Assembly: GCA_943788115.1 (NCBI GenBank)
Contig: CALSPA010000003.1
Span: 1-64,000, forward strand
Source: an uncultured Flavobacteriales bacterium
GTDB taxonomy: Bacteria; Bacteroidota; Bacteroidia; Flavobacteriales_D; Parvicellaceae
Direction: 5' to 3'
DNA length: 64,000 bases
Made by a program: the position numbers and the translations under genes. Within the stretch, counting starts at the first letter, position 1; every line of letters begins with the position of its first letter. Below the pieces are notes generated by a model. The model was given only the letters and a program-made list of their open reading frames with translations, ran no database searches and was not told where the DNA came from. Of the stretch, positions 39,658 through 51,500 are shown piece by piece.

Positions 39658-40987
39658 TTTTCCTTAGGTAACTAGATATAATTCTTTTGGTGTCTCTATT
39701 TTCTTTTTGAGTTATTAAAAATTGCTTTGAAACAATAGCCATTTCTTTACTAATTGTTCTTGGATAAAAGCCATAACCCTTATAAACACCATTTTCAATT
39801 TTGACAAAACTTTTTTCCTCGTTGTTTCTTCCTTTAAGAAATAATGAATCTAACGAATTCTTATATTCAAAAGAAGAAATAACTTTTAAAACTCTGATGT
39901 TATAACTTTTTATCGCCTCTTTATTTACGCAAACACCTTTGCATTTTTTTAGTTGATGATTAAAACATTCATTTGATGAATTATCAAGTCCACAATATTT
40001 CAAACACAGCTTGTGCTTATCAGCAATTTTCAATAAAAAATCTTTGGCATTTTCAGTTTTTTCAAAAGTTAAAATTGGATTTTTTAATAGTTTAACATAG
40101 CCATAACTTAACTCTAAAACACCATCATTATTGGTGTGAAATGACAAACCATAATTCTCACCGACTCTTTTTTGCCTGTAATTATAAATTGGATAATGTA
40201 TTTTTATTTCTGCAGATTCCTTTAATTGAGCAATTAAATCGTTCCCAGTTTCTTCATATGTTATACGCGCTGCTTCTTGACACATTTTTAATTCCTTTTT
40301 TGAAGCATCACGAAAATGACTCAAAACCCTGTCTTTAATATTTACTGATTTTCCTATATATATTATGGTGTTTTCAATATTCCAAAAGTAATACACCCCC
40401 GTTTTATTAGATAGTTGTGCTAAATCTGATTCACTTATATAACGTGAGACAGTTAATTGCTTATTTGCAATTTGTTGATTAAATAATCCTTGATCAGATT
40501 TATTAATAAGTAGCTTAAAGAGTTGTAGCGTTGCTAGGGCATCTCCTTTAGCTCTATGTCTACCATAAATTGGAATTGATAAATCTTTACACAACTTCCC
40601 TAAAGAATAAGACTTATGACCAGGAAGCAATTTTCTAGACAATTTCACAGTACACATTTTTTTTCGATGAAAAGTATACCCTAAATTTTTGAACTCATTT
40701 TTAATTACATTAAAATCAAAATTCACATTGTGAGCAACAAAAACATTATCTCTTGTTAGACTTACTATTTCCTTAGCAATTTCATAAAAGAATGGAGCAT
40801 CTCTAACCATTTCGTTAGTAATTCCAGTTAATCGTGTAATTGAAGATGGAATAGAAACCTCAGGGTTAACTAATGAGTGAAATTCAGCAACTACTTTTTG
40901 AGAATTTGTGTTGTAAATTGAAATATCCGTTATTTTATTGTGAGGATATCCAGTAGTTTCAACATCTATAATTGAAAATACAGTCAA
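39647..40987 (-). CDS. DnaQ-like 3'-5' exonuclease fused to GIY-YIG (UvrC/Cho-like) nuclease
   Basis: 'FSIIDVETTGYPHNKITDISI' and 'FVAHNVNFDFNVIKNEF' (DEDD), then 'GVYYFWNIENTIIYIGKSVNIKDRVLSHF' (GIY-YIG). Confidence 0.88.
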   Translation of the reverse strand: MTVFSIIDVETTGYPHNKITDISIYNTNSQKVVAEFHSLVNPEVSIPSSITRLTGITNEMVRDAPFFYEIAKEIVSLTRDNVFVAHNVNFDFNVIKNEFKNLGYTFHRKKMCTVKLSRKLLPGHKSYSLGKLCKDLSIPIYGRHRAKGDALATLQLFKLLINKSDQGLFNQQIANKQLTVSRYISESDLAQLSNKTGVYYFWNIENTIIYIGKSVNIKDRVLSHFRDASKKELKMCQEAARITYEETGNDLIAQLKESAEIKIHYPIYNYRQKRVGENYGLSFHTNNDGVLELSYGYVKLLKNPILTFEKTENAKDFLLKIADKHKLCLKYCGLDNSSNECFNHQLKKCKGVCVNKEAIKSYNIRVLKVISSFEYKNSLDSLFLKGRNNEEKSFVKIENGVYKGYGFYPRTISKEMAIVSKQFLITQKENRDTKRIISSYLRKNEK

Positions 40988-41355
40988 TTGTTTTTAAAAT
41001 TGGAATCAAAAGAAACGAAGAAGGAAATCCAAAAAGACCTCGATAAAACAATAAAATATGGAGCTACCAACAATACAATAATGGCAATTGAAGATATTAT
41101 CCAGTTTACAGAAAAATTAGTAAAACTGCTTAAAGTTAAATAGGTAATAACCATAACTAATACCTGAAGAGCGTAACTTACATAAGCTGCTCCCAAATAG
41201 AAACCAGGTTCAATAACAAACTTCTGTTGACATACAGAACAATTGTCGTTCATTACATTTAGTTTCTTAATTCTGTAAGGATTATTCACCTCAAAAAGAT
41301 TTCCTTTTCTACAGCGAGGACATTTTAAATTAAAAATAGATTTTATTATACTCAT
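40984..41355 (-). CDS. DUF983 family protein
   Basis: 'LKCPRCRKGNLF', 'CSVCQQKFVIEPGFYLGAAYVSYAL'. Confidence 0.88.
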   Translation of the reverse strand: MSIIKSIFNLKCPRCRKGNLFEVNNPYRIKKLNVMNDNCSVCQQKFVIEPGFYLGAAYVSYALQVLVMVITYLTLSSFTNFSVNWIISSIAIIVLLVAPYFIVLSRSFWISFFVSFDSNFKNN

Positions 41356-41394
41356 TTACGGTTTTATAATTTATAAAATTATAAAACTGAATTA

Positions 41395-42210
41395 TTAATT
41401 CTTAATTAGTTTAATTATTTCTGAAGGATAATTTTCCTCATATAACTTAACCAAGTAAATTCCATTAGATAAAAAAGACAAATCTAAATTATTAGCACCT
41501 GGAGTTAACGTTTTGTAAATCTGAATTTTACCGTGTAAATCAACTATTTTTACACTTTTATTTTTAACATTATCTATATACAAAACATCAAAAACTGGGT
41601 TTGGATATATGTCACTTGATTTACTAAAATGTTGGGTTAAACCATTAACGTTACTATTAGATCCTGTATCATAAATGTTATCTATATAAATAACATTATC
41701 TTGAGTTCTACCTGCCAAATCGAAATCAGGGAAAATTACAATTTGATCTTTTAAAACTGGATAAACTCCAATACGTGATGAAAAATCAAATGTCAATTCT
41801 TCCCATCTATTAACTAATGTATTTGGAACTTTAATCTCAGGCTGAGCAGCCGAAGTTGGATCAACGAATTTTATTCCTACATCACTAATCACCGACTTCC
41901 AAACCATAATTTTAACTGTACAATTTGTAGAATCAAAAGAAAATGATCCAATATCAGAACCGTGCATCGACTCAAAACCTGCCCATGGATTTCCTGACTG
42001 TAAAGCAGTGAACTTTAATACTGTAGAAGAAGTGTCAAGACCCGAAACATCAGGATTTGGCACAATTTCAACAGGCGGATTTATATCATTTTCAAAAGTT
42101 GTCCAAGTCCAGTTTAATCCATTTCCATTTTGTTCAAAATCTATTGGAACATTTTGACATAAAGCTGAAATTAAAAAAAAATTAAAAAGTAATATTAAAG
42201 ATGTTTTCAT
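41395..42210 (-). CDS. T9SS type A sorting domain protein with putative carbohydrate-binding module (PUL member)
   Basis: Signal peptide; module similar to the C-terminus of the 45704-47068 product; 'DIYPNPVFDVLYIDNV...GIYLVKLYEENYPSEIIKLIKN'. Confidence 0.8.
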   Translation of the reverse strand: MKTSLILLFNFFLISALCQNVPIDFEQNGNGLNWTWTTFENDINPPVEIVPNPDVSGLDTSSTVLKFTALQSGNPWAGFESMHGSDIGSFSFDSTNCTVKIMVWKSVISDVGIKFVDPTSAAQPEIKVPNTLVNRWEELTFDFSSRIGVYPVLKDQIVIFPDFDLAGRTQDNVIYIDNIYDTGSNSNVNGLTQHFSKSSDIYPNPVFDVLYIDNVKNKSVKIVDLHGKIQIYKTLTPGANNLDLSFLSNGIYLVKLYEENYPSEIIKLIKN

Positions 42211-42287
42211 TATTTAAAAGAATTATTAGCGATATAAATATACACAAAAATAAGTGTATTATGTACACTAACGCATTGTTGTTCAAA

Positions 42288-44585
42288 TTACTGAACTAAA
42301 TTAAAGGCCATAACATCTAAAACTCTTGAATTTGTTCCAACACCTACTTTAAAATTACCCGGTTCTGCAATAAAAATATTCTGTTTGTTGTAAAAGCTCA
42401 AGTCTTCTTTTGTAATATTAAATTCCAGTTGTTTTGTTTCGCCAACAGCTAAGCTTATTTTCTGAAATCCTTTTAGCTCTATTTCAGGGGGTGTTATACT
42501 AGCAAATTCGTCTGTAATGTATAGCTGTACTATTTCCTCTCCAGGAAAATCACCTATATTTTGAACTTTAATTTTGACTTTTAATGTGTCTTTCATGTGA
42601 ATTTCATTACTAGAAATTTTCATTTCTGAATATTGAAATTGAGTATAACTAAGACCATATCCAAACGGAAATAAAGGATCGTTGTCCACATCAGAATGAT
42701 GAACATAAAACACTTGATTTGGTCCAGAAGATGGCCTGCCTGTTGTTTTTTTATTATAGTAAATAGGAACTTGTCCAACATTTCTTGGAAAAGACATTGT
42801 TAATTTACCAGATGGGTTATAATCTCCAATTAAAATCTGTGCAATTGCATCTCCGGATCTAGAACCACAATGCCAAGCCTCAACAATTGCCGGAATGTTT
42901 TTATACTCCCAGGGAATTGTAAGTGGCCTTCCATTCATTAATATTAAAACAATGTTTTTATTTACTTTATAAACTTCTTTTAACAATTCCAATTGTAATC
43001 CTGGAAGATCAATGTTAGACCGACTTCTTCCTTCACCAGACATGTAAGCTGGCTCACCTAAAGCCATCACAACTATTTCGCTTTTACTTGCTAAATCTAC
43101 TGCTTGCTTAAATCCAGAATAATCTGAATTATTAATCTTTAATTCCTCAAAAAAATTATTATTTCCAATAGAAAGTTCACATCCTTTAGCAAATGTAATG
43201 TTGGATTCAAACACAGTTCTCATTCCGTCTAATAGATTTATTGCTGAATTTGAAGACGCATGAGCTCTCCAATTACCCAAAGGAGCATCACTATCATTAG
43301 CAAGAGGACCTATAAGCGCAATTTTTTGATCTTTTTTAAGGGGCAACAATTGATTTTCATTTTTTAGTAAAACAATAGATTTCAACGCAGCTTCAAGAGC
43401 AAGATCTAAATGAGCTGGGGATCCAACAAGCTTTTTCTCTCTAGTTTCACTAGAGTAACAATATGGATCATCAAACAAGCCAAGTTTAAACTTTAATGTT
43501 AAAATTCTTTTAACTGCCTTATTTATTTCATTTTCTATGATAGGATATTGAACGACTAAATCATTAAGGTGCTTAATGTATGCTTGGCTTTCCATATCTA
43601 TGTCACAGCCTGCAATTATTGCTTGGTGAGCAGCTTGCTTTAAGTCTTTAGAATAGCGATGATTAACCATTTCACCAATAGACCCCCAATCAGAAACAAC
43701 AACACCTTGATAATTCCATTGCTCTCTTAAGATTTCTTTTAGTAAAAATATATTTGCTGTTGCTGGAATCCCATCTATATCATTAAAAGCATTCATAAAT
43801 GTTGCTACATTATTTTTAGCCGCCATTTTAAAAGGAGGCATTACAACATTCATTAATGTGTTTTGTCCAATATTAACTGTATTATAATCCTTACCACTTT
43901 CAACAAATCCGTAAGCAGCAAAATGTTTTGCGCATGCCGCTATTGACAAGGAGTCTGAAAGTGATTCGCCTTGAAAACCTTTTATTCTAGCGGCCGCAAC
44001 TTGAGCCCCTAAATAAGGATCTTCACCGGCACCTTCCATTACCCTTCCCCATCTTGCATCTCTAGAAACATCGATCATTGGAGCAAAAGTCCATTGAATT
44101 CCTGAGGCAGCAGCTTCTGCCGCTGATGTTTTAGCTGTTTTTTCCATTAGTTTTAAATCCCATGAACAACTTTCTGCAAGAGGAATAGGAAACATTGTTT
44201 TATAACCGTGAATTACATCATAAGCAAATATTAAAGGAATCTTTAATCTACTATTTTCAATTACTTGTTGTTGAACTAACCTTGTGTTTTCTGCCCCAAG
44301 TAAATTTAAAACAGACCCTACACTTCCATTAATAAGTTGATTGTATCGTTGTTTTGAGTAATCATTATTTTGATTTGGACCAGTCATTTCTTCACCCACA
44401 GAGTATTGGTTTAATTGACCTATTTTCTCTTTTAAAGTCATTAACTCAAATATGGAATCGACTCTTTTAGAGATAGAATTATTTTGAGAAATGGTAAATG
44501 AAGAATCTAATTCATTAGTTTCCAAAGATGTACACGACAAAAAAAATATGACAGAAAAAAGAAGTATTAAATTGTTATGATTCAT
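42288..44585 (-). CDS. bglX: GH3 beta-glucosidase (BglX-like)
   Basis: 'TFAPMIDVSRDARWGRVMEGAGEDPYLG', 'VVVSDWGSIGEM', 'PLFPFGYGLSYTQF', Fn3-like C-terminus; lipobox. Confidence 0.95.
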   Translation of the reverse strand: MNHNNLILLFSVIFFLSCTSLETNELDSSFTISQNNSISKRVDSIFELMTLKEKIGQLNQYSVGEEMTGPNQNNDYSKQRYNQLINGSVGSVLNLLGAENTRLVQQQVIENSRLKIPLIFAYDVIHGYKTMFPIPLAESCSWDLKLMEKTAKTSAAEAAASGIQWTFAPMIDVSRDARWGRVMEGAGEDPYLGAQVAAARIKGFQGESLSDSLSIAACAKHFAAYGFVESGKDYNTVNIGQNTLMNVVMPPFKMAAKNNVATFMNAFNDIDGIPATANIFLLKEILREQWNYQGVVVSDWGSIGEMVNHRYSKDLKQAAHQAIIAGCDIDMESQAYIKHLNDLVVQYPIIENEINKAVKRILTLKFKLGLFDDPYCYSSETREKKLVGSPAHLDLALEAALKSIVLLKNENQLLPLKKDQKIALIGPLANDSDAPLGNWRAHASSNSAINLLDGMRTVFESNITFAKGCELSIGNNNFFEELKINNSDYSGFKQAVDLASKSEIVVMALGEPAYMSGEGRSRSNIDLPGLQLELLKEVYKVNKNIVLILMNGRPLTIPWEYKNIPAIVEAWHCGSRSGDAIAQILIGDYNPSGKLTMSFPRNVGQVPIYYNKKTTGRPSSGPNQVFYVHHSDVDNDPLFPFGYGLSYTQFQYSEMKISSNEIHMKDTLKVKIKVQNIGDFPGEEIVQLYITDEFASITPPEIELKGFQKISLAVGETKQLEFNITKEDLSFYNKQNIFIAEPGNFKVGVGTNSRVLDVMAFNLVQ

Positions 44586-44594
44586 GAAATAAAA

Positions 44595-45689
44595 CTATTG
44601 AAAAACTCTAATGTAATCAACTGCCATGGTTTGAGGGAAAATAGTTGTTGCATCAGGACTTCCTGGCCAATTTCCTCCAACTGCTACATTTAAAATAAAA
44701 AAGAAGTTTTGATGAAATTCACTTAATGAAGAAGGGGTAATGTCGGCAACATGAAATTGAATGTCATCTCTGAGCCAAACAATAGAATTAGGAGTCCAAA
44801 CAATAGAAAAAACATGAAATTCTTCTGCATAAACAACTCCGCTTGCTAGGGAATTATTCCCCCCATAATCTGCATGTCCATTATTATCCCAGTGAATAGT
44901 ACCGTATATAGTTCTGTCATTGTAAGATCCCCCACCTATTAACTCCATTATATCTATTTCTCCACAACTAGGCCAACTAACACTAGTTATATTATCACCC
45001 AACATCCAAAGAGCAGGCCACAATCCTTTTCCAAATGGTAAAGCAGCTCTAATATCTACTCTTCCATATTTAAAAGATTGAATACCTTGAGTTTTGATTC
45101 TTGAAGAAGTATAGTTTTTTCCACCATAATTTTCTTCTTTGGCAGTAATAACTAATAAACCATTCTCAACCGATGTGTTTTCTTCTCTGTAGTATTCTAA
45201 TTCATTGTTTCCCCATCCCCAATTGCCATTTCCAATTTCATGAACCCAATTGGAAGAAAGTGTATTTCCATCAAATTCATCATTCCATACCAAAGTATAT
45301 CCTGGATAACTTAAAGGAGTTGTATATCCTGTTGTTGGTATCCCTCCAGTAAACCCGGGATCTATAGTAATTGTGACATCATCTATAGTCTCGATATAGT
45401 TGTAGTAATCAGTATGAGCTTTAGTTTTAACTGTATAACTACCTGTACAACAAAATGTATATTCTCCAAGACCATCTGTAGATTCAACAATAGTAGAATC
45501 TAGTCCCTCAAAAAAAGTAAAAGTGTAGAAGTTAGCATTGTTAGCATTAGCCTCAACCTCAACTAATCCTTCATTAATAGTTAATGCAGTGTTTAGGTTG
45601 GTTGGCAAAGAAACAGAAGGGTTGTTATCAGGCTTGTTACAACCTAATAAAAAAATGAAACTAAATATGTAAATGAATTTTCTTATCAT
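44595..45689 (-). CDS. GH16 family endo-beta-glucanase (laminarinase-like) lipoprotein
   Basis: 'LVWNDEFDGNTLSSNWVHEIGNGNWGWGNNELEYYREENTSVENGLLVITA'; catalytic 'GEIDIMELIGG'; PKD-like N-terminal domain. Confidence 0.94.
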   Translation of the reverse strand: MIRKFIYIFSFIFLLGCNKPDNNPSVSLPTNLNTALTINEGLVEVEANANNANFYTFTFFEGLDSTIVESTDGLGEYTFCCTGSYTVKTKAHTDYYNYIETIDDVTITIDPGFTGGIPTTGYTTPLSYPGYTLVWNDEFDGNTLSSNWVHEIGNGNWGWGNNELEYYREENTSVENGLLVITAKEENYGGKNYTSSRIKTQGIQSFKYGRVDIRAALPFGKGLWPALWMLGDNITSVSWPSCGEIDIMELIGGGSYNDRTIYGTIHWDNNGHADYGGNNSLASGVVYAEEFHVFSIVWTPNSIVWLRDDIQFHVADITPSSLSEFHQNFFFILNVAVGGNWPGSPDATTIFPQTMAVDYIRVFQ

Positions 45690-45703
45690 TTATTAAATAT
45701 AAA

Positions 45704-47068
45704 TTATTGTTGTGATATATCATCTAAATAAAATGTTCCTGCGTTTGCTACATCCCATCCAGGGAAAAGAACTAACCTGTCGTAAACACCTGAAGATGCC
45801 GCAGAAAAATCAACTGTAATTTCTTCCCATGTGTTAGCATTTGTAACTACTCCATCTACTTCTACAAAGTCATTTGTATTAGAAGAATTTTCAATTTTAA
45901 TTCTAAAATCACCAGTGATAGGAGCCCATACTTTAACTGAAATCGTAGTTGCAGTTGAGAAATCTAATGGCGCATCCAAATCTACATAAAGACCCGCCCA
46001 TGTTTCATCACCATGAACTGTTTCAAGCACCATTGAGCTTGTATTAATCCCTGATTGGTCTGGGTTTGAAATATAGGCGTATGAGCTGTTTCCAAATGTG
46101 GTTAAAATTGGTTCTAAAGTTTCAAAATCTAAAGGAAGAGAATAAGAGTTAACTACTCCCCCACCTCCCCCACCGGAGCTTATAAAACCTTCCGGAATAA
46201 GACGTAAGTACCACAACAATCCATCAGAAATATCGGTGTATTGCAACCATAAAGAAGTATCTGAAATGTTAATAATTCTATAATCTTGAACTCCTGTCCA
46301 AAACCCAATAAAAGAGGAACCAGAAACAGAAATCATAGTGTCGGCTGCTTTAGTTATATTCCAACTTTCATTTAACTGATCACTAAACGGTGCTGTATAG
46401 TCCCCTAAATTTTCATAAGAGTTTGGGAAATCTCCTGACAATAAATTATCGACATAAACACTTCCATTTGTTACCATATCAAATTGAAAATTATTTAAAT
46501 GGAAAACATACCTGTCATCATACATACCACATCCAGGTTTTTCGTTAGGACCTGCATCCCAGTATTCTGGGTAATCACCGGCTGAACCTACAGGGTCTGG
46601 GCCAACTCCAAAATGGGTTGCTGATGCAGAATCTATGACCCAAGTTTTTGAACCAGGACCATTTATACCTCCTGTTAAAAATTCAAATAAAGGGTCGTTA
46701 AGTAAGCTTGGGTCGGATTGATCTATTACTATCTCTTGAGAGCTAGAAGCGCTTCCTCCTTGATTAAAAACCGTTAATGTAACAGTATAAATACCTGCAT
46801 TAGGATAAGTAGCAATTACATTAGTACCACTTCCTGTTGTTCCATTATCAAAATCCCAATTACATGTCATTGTTGAATTTGCTGCTGCAAATTCAATTAT
46901 ATTGTCATTAGCAGCAGATGGACTGTAAGTAAAAGCTGCGTCCGCAGCAGTTGGTGGTTCAGTTAGAGTTGGTTCTGGATCTTTCTTACAAGAGCTTAAT
47001 GTAAAAATTGACACTAACATAAAAAATGATAGCATATTTTTAAAAGTTATTTGAGAACTATTTTTCAT
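45704..47068 (-). CDS. PKD-domain surface lipoprotein, probable surface glycan-binding protein
   Basis: Lipobox 'TLSSCKKDPEP', PKD 'WDFDNGTTGSGTNVIATYPNAGIYTVTLTV', C-terminal CBM-like module; sits between SusD and GH16. Confidence 0.8.
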   Translation of the reverse strand: MKNSSQITFKNMLSFFMLVSIFTLSSCKKDPEPTLTEPPTAADAAFTYSPSAANDNIIEFAAANSTMTCNWDFDNGTTGSGTNVIATYPNAGIYTVTLTVFNQGGSASSSQEIVIDQSDPSLLNDPLFEFLTGGINGPGSKTWVIDSASATHFGVGPDPVGSAGDYPEYWDAGPNEKPGCGMYDDRYVFHLNNFQFDMVTNGSVYVDNLLSGDFPNSYENLGDYTAPFSDQLNESWNITKAADTMISVSGSSFIGFWTGVQDYRIINISDTSLWLQYTDISDGLLWYLRLIPEGFISSGGGGGGVVNSYSLPLDFETLEPILTTFGNSSYAYISNPDQSGINTSSMVLETVHGDETWAGLYVDLDAPLDFSTATTISVKVWAPITGDFRIKIENSSNTNDFVEVDGVVTNANTWEEITVDFSAASSGVYDRLVLFPGWDVANAGTFYLDDISQQ

Positions 47069-47103
47069 TTTATTTAATTATTTGAGTAACTGTTTTTTAA
47101 TTT

Positions 47104-48572
47104 TTAATATCCAGGGTTTTGAGACCAATTCCCCCCAGCTAAGTCAATTTCAATTTGTGGAATTGGAAAAAGCTCATGGGTCCCTGAACTAAATCCATCA
47201 ATAGATGAGCTTGCTTTATTTGTACGGACTAGATCAAAAAATCGATGACCTTCACAAGATAGCTCTAACCTTCTTTCGTTATAAATATCATCAATAGTGA
47301 TTCCACTCATTGATGCAACTCCTGCTCTAGCTCTAACTTCATTTATATACTGTTCAGCTAACGATGAATTACCATTTTGAAAATTAGCCTCAGCTGACAT
47401 TAAAAGCACATCAGCATACCTAATTACTCTATAATTAACAGGGCTTGTTAAATCATTATCTGGAAGACCTATCTCACCTTGTCTTTTAATGTATTTATTA
47501 TTGTAGTATCCCGTATGTCCACCTGCTCCAATAGCATATGAAATACTTTGAGGATTTGCTTGAGCTGCAATAAAAGCATCAATGTCTAAAATTGTATAAT
47601 CTCTTCTAGAGTCATTAGCAGGGAAAAAATCATATAAATTTTGAGTTGGTAGATTATAACTGTTACCATCACCATAAACAGGTCCGTTGTATTGTCTAAC
47701 ACCCTGAAAACCAGGCCCAGCATTACCTTCTAAACAAACCAAACATCCGTAACTACCACCTTCAAGACCAGAGTATTGAACGTCAAAAACTGTTTCGCTA
47801 TTGTTTTCATTTGTAACTGAAAATAAATCTGCATAATCGGGAATCAATGTATACCAATTGTTATTTATTATTTCATCAAATGCTGAAGCTGCATCAGTCC
47901 ACTTGTTCTGATACAAATAAGCTTTACCTAAAAGTGCTAATGCAGCACCTTTGGTTGCTTTACCCTTAACAACATTAGAAACGTCTAAAATTGAAGCTGC
48001 ATAAATCAAATCCTCCTCAATTTGAGCATACACATCTGCTGCCGATGTTCTTGGCAATTTAGATACTTCTTCTACTCCTAAACGTTGGTCAACAACTAAA
48101 GGAATATCTCCAAAAAATTTAACCAACTCAAAATAGTAGAATGCTCTTAAAAATCTGGCTTCAGCAATAAGATGATCTTTTCCAGGAAAGTCAATATTAT
48201 CTTTATATTCAAGAATATAGTTTGCTCTTGTTATTCCAGCATAATTCCAACGAAAAACGCTTCTAAGCTCATTGTTAACTCCTCCATGATTCATTTGATC
48301 TATTTGATGTAATCCTTCTGTATCTGTAACACTTTCGCCTCCAGCAATTGTATTATCCGATGCTATTTCTCCAATCCAAACAGATAAAAAAGATGCTTGT
48401 AGTAAATCATATGCCCCAATAAGAGCCAATTCATAATCGCTCTGATTTTGAAAATAATTTTCAGCATCCTGAGCATAAGGTGGGTCAATATTTAAAAACT
48501 TTTTACAGCCACTAATTGTAAAAAAACAGTGCTTATAAGAGCAAAAATTATTATGGAATTTATCTTTTTCAT
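47104..48572 (-). CDS. susD: SusD/RagB family lipoprotein, apparently frameshifted in signal-peptide A7/T7 tract near 48520
   Basis: Main ORF 47104-48429; upstream frames join as MKKINSIIIFALISTVF-FTISGCKKFLNIDPPYAQDAENYFQNQSDYELALIGAYDLLQ. Confidence 0.9.
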
Positions 48573-48575
48573 TTT

Positions 48576-51500
48576 TTAAAATTTAATAATTACACCTCCC
48601 ATAATTGTTCTAGCTTGTGGATAGAACCCATAATCAACACCAGACGATAAAGTTCCACCGGAAGATCCGATATCCGGATCAAAACCTTGATAGCCAGTAA
48701 GAGTCAATAAGTTATTTGCAGAAACATAAATTCTTAATGATTGTGCTTTAAATTTCAGGGATAATTTTTCTGGAAGGGTATATCCAAATTGTAAATTTCG
48801 AAGCCTTAAAAATGAACCATTTTCGACATAATAATCTGAAAAAACATTGTTTCTAGTTGCTTCAGTAGTTAGTCTTGGATGAATATTAGTAGACCCAGGT
48901 CCGGTCCATCTATTAATTACATAATCTAATTGATTGGCATATGGCTGTTGTCGTTCAAAATTCCTTATAATTTCTTGTCCAAGTGCTGCATATAAATTAG
49001 CAGACAAATCAAATCCTTTATATTTTATAGCAAACGCTAACCCAAGAGTGAAATCTGGAATAGGGCTTCCAATATTAGTTTTATCAGAATCATCATTAAA
49101 ATTAATTACACCGTCACCATTCTGATCTACAAAAATTAGATCTCCTGGTTTTGCTCCTTCTTGAATTACTGATGAATTATCTATATCTAATTGAGTCTGA
49201 AAAATTCCATTGGTTTGAAAACCATTAAAATATCCTATTGCATATCCTTCCTGAAATCGTGTTGCGACATTTCCCCCAACTCCAAAATATGCACCAGGCA
49301 AGTAATCAACCCCTTCTGGTGTATTTATGACTTTATTTGATAGAGCAGTAAAATTAAAGTTCACATTGTAAACAAGTGACGCCTCTTTTTTGGAGTTAAA
49401 ACTAATTTCAAGTTCAACCCCTTTATTGGAAACATCTCCTGCATTAATTACAGGTGATGACCCTCCAGGACCGTAAGAACCTAAAACTCCTGAAACGTCT
49501 GGCTGAAATAATAAATTAAATGTGTTTTTTATAAAATAGTTAGCTGTAAAATCTAATCTTTTGAAAATTGTTAAATCAACACCGGCATTAAATTGCCTCG
49601 TTGTTTCCCACTTTAAATCGGGGTTTGCAGCTCTTCCAAGTGCTACACCAGTTGTAATAATGTCATCAAAAACATAAACACCCTCTCCGTTTAAAGATGC
49701 TCTATATGCAAAATTTGCAATCTGATCATTTCCAGAAACACCATAACTCATTCTTACTTTAAAGAAATCAATCTGTTTAATTTTATAAAATTCTTCTTCT
49801 GAAAATAGCCAAGCTCCTGAAACGGTTGGGAAGTAACCAAATCTATTGTTTTCTCCAAATTTACTAGAGCCGTCTCTTCTTAAAATTGCAGAAACTAAAT
49901 ACTTATACTTGTAGCCATATTCTGCTCTCAAAAATGTGGAGAGTAATCTTTCTTCAAATTCATAAGAACCAGTATTATTTAAAAACCCACCAGGGGCAAG
50001 ATTGGCAGAGATGTCAGCATAATCTATAGAATTATTAGGAATATTAAATGCAGTCCCATTTAAGACATCACCCTTTCTTCTAAAAATAGAAGTTCCTAAA
50101 GTGGCCTTAACTTTATGATCTTCTTTAAAGGTATGATCATAATTCAGGAAACTCTCAAAAGAAAGATCTATGTATGACGCCCTTTGCTCAAAAAACACTT
50201 GCTCCTCTTTCAATAAAGACACTATCTGCAATTTCCACAATTACAGGATCTAAATCTGCATTTGCCGCAGTATTTGCATATTTTCCAGGGCCAAACCAAG
50301 CCAAAGGAGAAAACACTTTGTTGTCCACAGCTGCATAATTATAATTAAATCTATTGGTGAAAGTTAAATCATCAGTTATATCAAAAGCAAGCTCTTCTTT
50401 TCCAACAAATTTATTTACCCAGGCATAATTAAATGTGTTTTCTATTTGAGCAACAGGATTAATAATGTCACTAACTTCGTCTAAATAGCTGTAGTTTCCA
50501 TCAGGTGTTTGAACAGGGTCATTTGGAAATGCATTTATGGTGTTATACAAAACAGATCCTATACCATTTTCAGGGAGCCCAGTTCGATATTCGTTAGTGA
50601 ACAATAAAACACTGTTTAACCTTAGTTTGTTAGACAATGCTGAGCTCAAGTTTACTCGGCCATTATACCTTTGGAAATTCGCTTTCTCACCACCAACTAT
50701 ACCATCTTGAGCATAAAAAGATCCACCTAAAGAGTAAGAAGTGTTTTTTGTACCACCTGAAACACTCAGGTTATAACTCTCAACTGCTGCATTTTGAAAA
50801 ATAGTGTCTTGCCAGTTGGTACCAACACCTAAGTTTGTGTTTGCAAAAGGAAGAGGCTCACCAGCAATGCCAAACATTTCATTTTTAATAACAGCATATT
50901 CATTAGCATTTAATAAGCTTAATTTATTGGCAGTTTGTTGAACCCCATAATAAGAGCCGAATTCAAATTTGGGGGCTGAATTTTTAGCTCCTTTTTTTGT
51001 TTCTACAATAATTACCCCATTTGCAGCTCTTACACCATAAATCCCTGCAGTAGCATCTTTTAATACATTAATGGATTCGATATCTGAAGGGTTTAAGGCA
51101 TTTAAACCTTCTGAATCGTATACCACACCATCAACTAAAATTAAAGGATCGTTATCACCAAAAGTAGATAATCCTCTAATTCTAATGCTAGATGAACCTC
51201 CAGGGGAACCAGAGTTAGTATTAATAGAGACTCCTGCTACTTGTCCTTGAAGAGCTTGATCCATTCTAGAAAGATTTAATTTTTCAATGTTCTCTCCCTT
51301 AACTTTTGCAGTTGCTCCAGTTAGTTCTTTAACTGAAGTTTTTCCATAACCAACAACTACATATTCGTCCAAAGATTCTGAGCTTGGCTCTAATTGAATG
51401 TTTAAAATTGATCTACCTGCAATTAAAACTTCTTGCAGCTCATATCCAACGTATGAAAAAACCAAAACTGATGAATCATTTAGCTCACTTGAAATTGAAT

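Noticed and set aside
42230-42285. TACAC/GTGTA inverted repeats upstream of the GH3 gene boundary as an operator
   Set aside because: Short, AT-rich and located inside the presumed operon rather than at its promoter; too weak to assert
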